From the NCBI GenBank assembly GCA_037447655.1, contig JBBHKE010002524.1:6318-46754 (forward strand): 40,437 bases of DNA, read 5' to 3'. Positions within the stretch are counted from its first letter, which is position 1; every line of letters starts with the position of its first letter. This stretch comes from Zygnema cylindricum. Lineage: Eukaryota > Streptophyta > Zygnematophyceae > Zygnematales > Zygnemataceae. Below, piece after piece: positions 40,325-40,437 of the stretch. The position numbers were made by a program, and so were the translations under genes. The notes under the pieces are model-generated. The model was not told where the DNA came from. It did no database searches and saw only the letters and a list, made by a program, of their open reading frames with translations.

Positions 40325-40437
40325 GATATTCGATATATATCGAATTTCATGTACCCGATATTCGATATATCGCTTCGATATATCGAATTTCAAATTATCG
40401 CGATATATCGCCAATATATCGTATCGACGATATATCG
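40325..40437. repeat. CGATATATCG palindrome-rich block at the window end
   Basis: At least six copies of CGATATATCG or GATATTCGATATATCG-like words in about 110 bp, running off the window. Relative of the block at 7030-7165. Confidence 0.75.

Noticed and set aside
1-40437. CRISPR arrays, bacterial operons or prophage genes
   Set aside because: No spacer-repeat pattern, no ribosome-binding-site/ORF organisation. The spliced ARP7 gene and LTR retrotransposons show a eukaryotic nuclear sequence.

Overview
This is a eukaryotic nuclear window from a streptophyte (land plant or close algal relative). The firmest evidence is one complete seven-exon gene for actin-related protein 7 (ARP7, minus strand, 15453-10273), a plant-type subunit of SWI/SNF chromatin remodelers; every intron is GT-AG and the joined coding sequence is 375 codons plus TAA. 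Ty1/copia retrotransposons with LTRs of about 1.2 kb and telomere-like CCCTAAA runs fit the same placement. The species cannot be named from sequence alone. The repeat load and polypyrimidine tracts suggest a non-flowering lineage, but that is inference.

Layout. 1-9800: no recognisable gene. This part is built from small DNA transposons: four copies of one terminal-inverted-repeat family with 8-10 bp target duplications (Mutator-like), a TA-flanked element, and a TTA-flanked PIF/Harbinger-like element. 10273-15453: ARP7, whose introns hold GA-rich, TTTCAG-rich, telomere-like and minisatellite blocks. Edges of exons 4 and 7 are locally duplicated, leaving decoy splice sites. 15500-15790: GTAC-dense 5' flank and a possible tRNA-derived fragment. 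17600-23600: hypothetical minus-strand coding segments separated by a 60-bp coding minisatellite, a 124-bp GC-rich satellite and a 1.3-kb polypyrimidine tract.

23700-28000 and 34900-40300: nested copia retrotransposons. The clearest case is a 3.4-kb element (36438-39845) flanked by a perfect ATCTA duplication, with a full 3' LTR, polypurine tract, decayed gag and truncated 5' LTR. It sits inside an older LTR of the same family, which itself cut into a still older gag-like gene. RNase H tails sit next to two other LTRs. 28000-34900: polypyrimidine tracts, a decayed coding region with an inverted partial copy, and a CpG-rich patch with a long leader-like region before the second gag.

Functionally, the window has one housekeeping chromatin gene surrounded by decaying transposable elements. 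The most unusual observations are the exon-edge duplications in ARP7 and a 43-nt hairpin, shared by the LTRs, with the topology of the acceptor/T-arm half of a tRNA.
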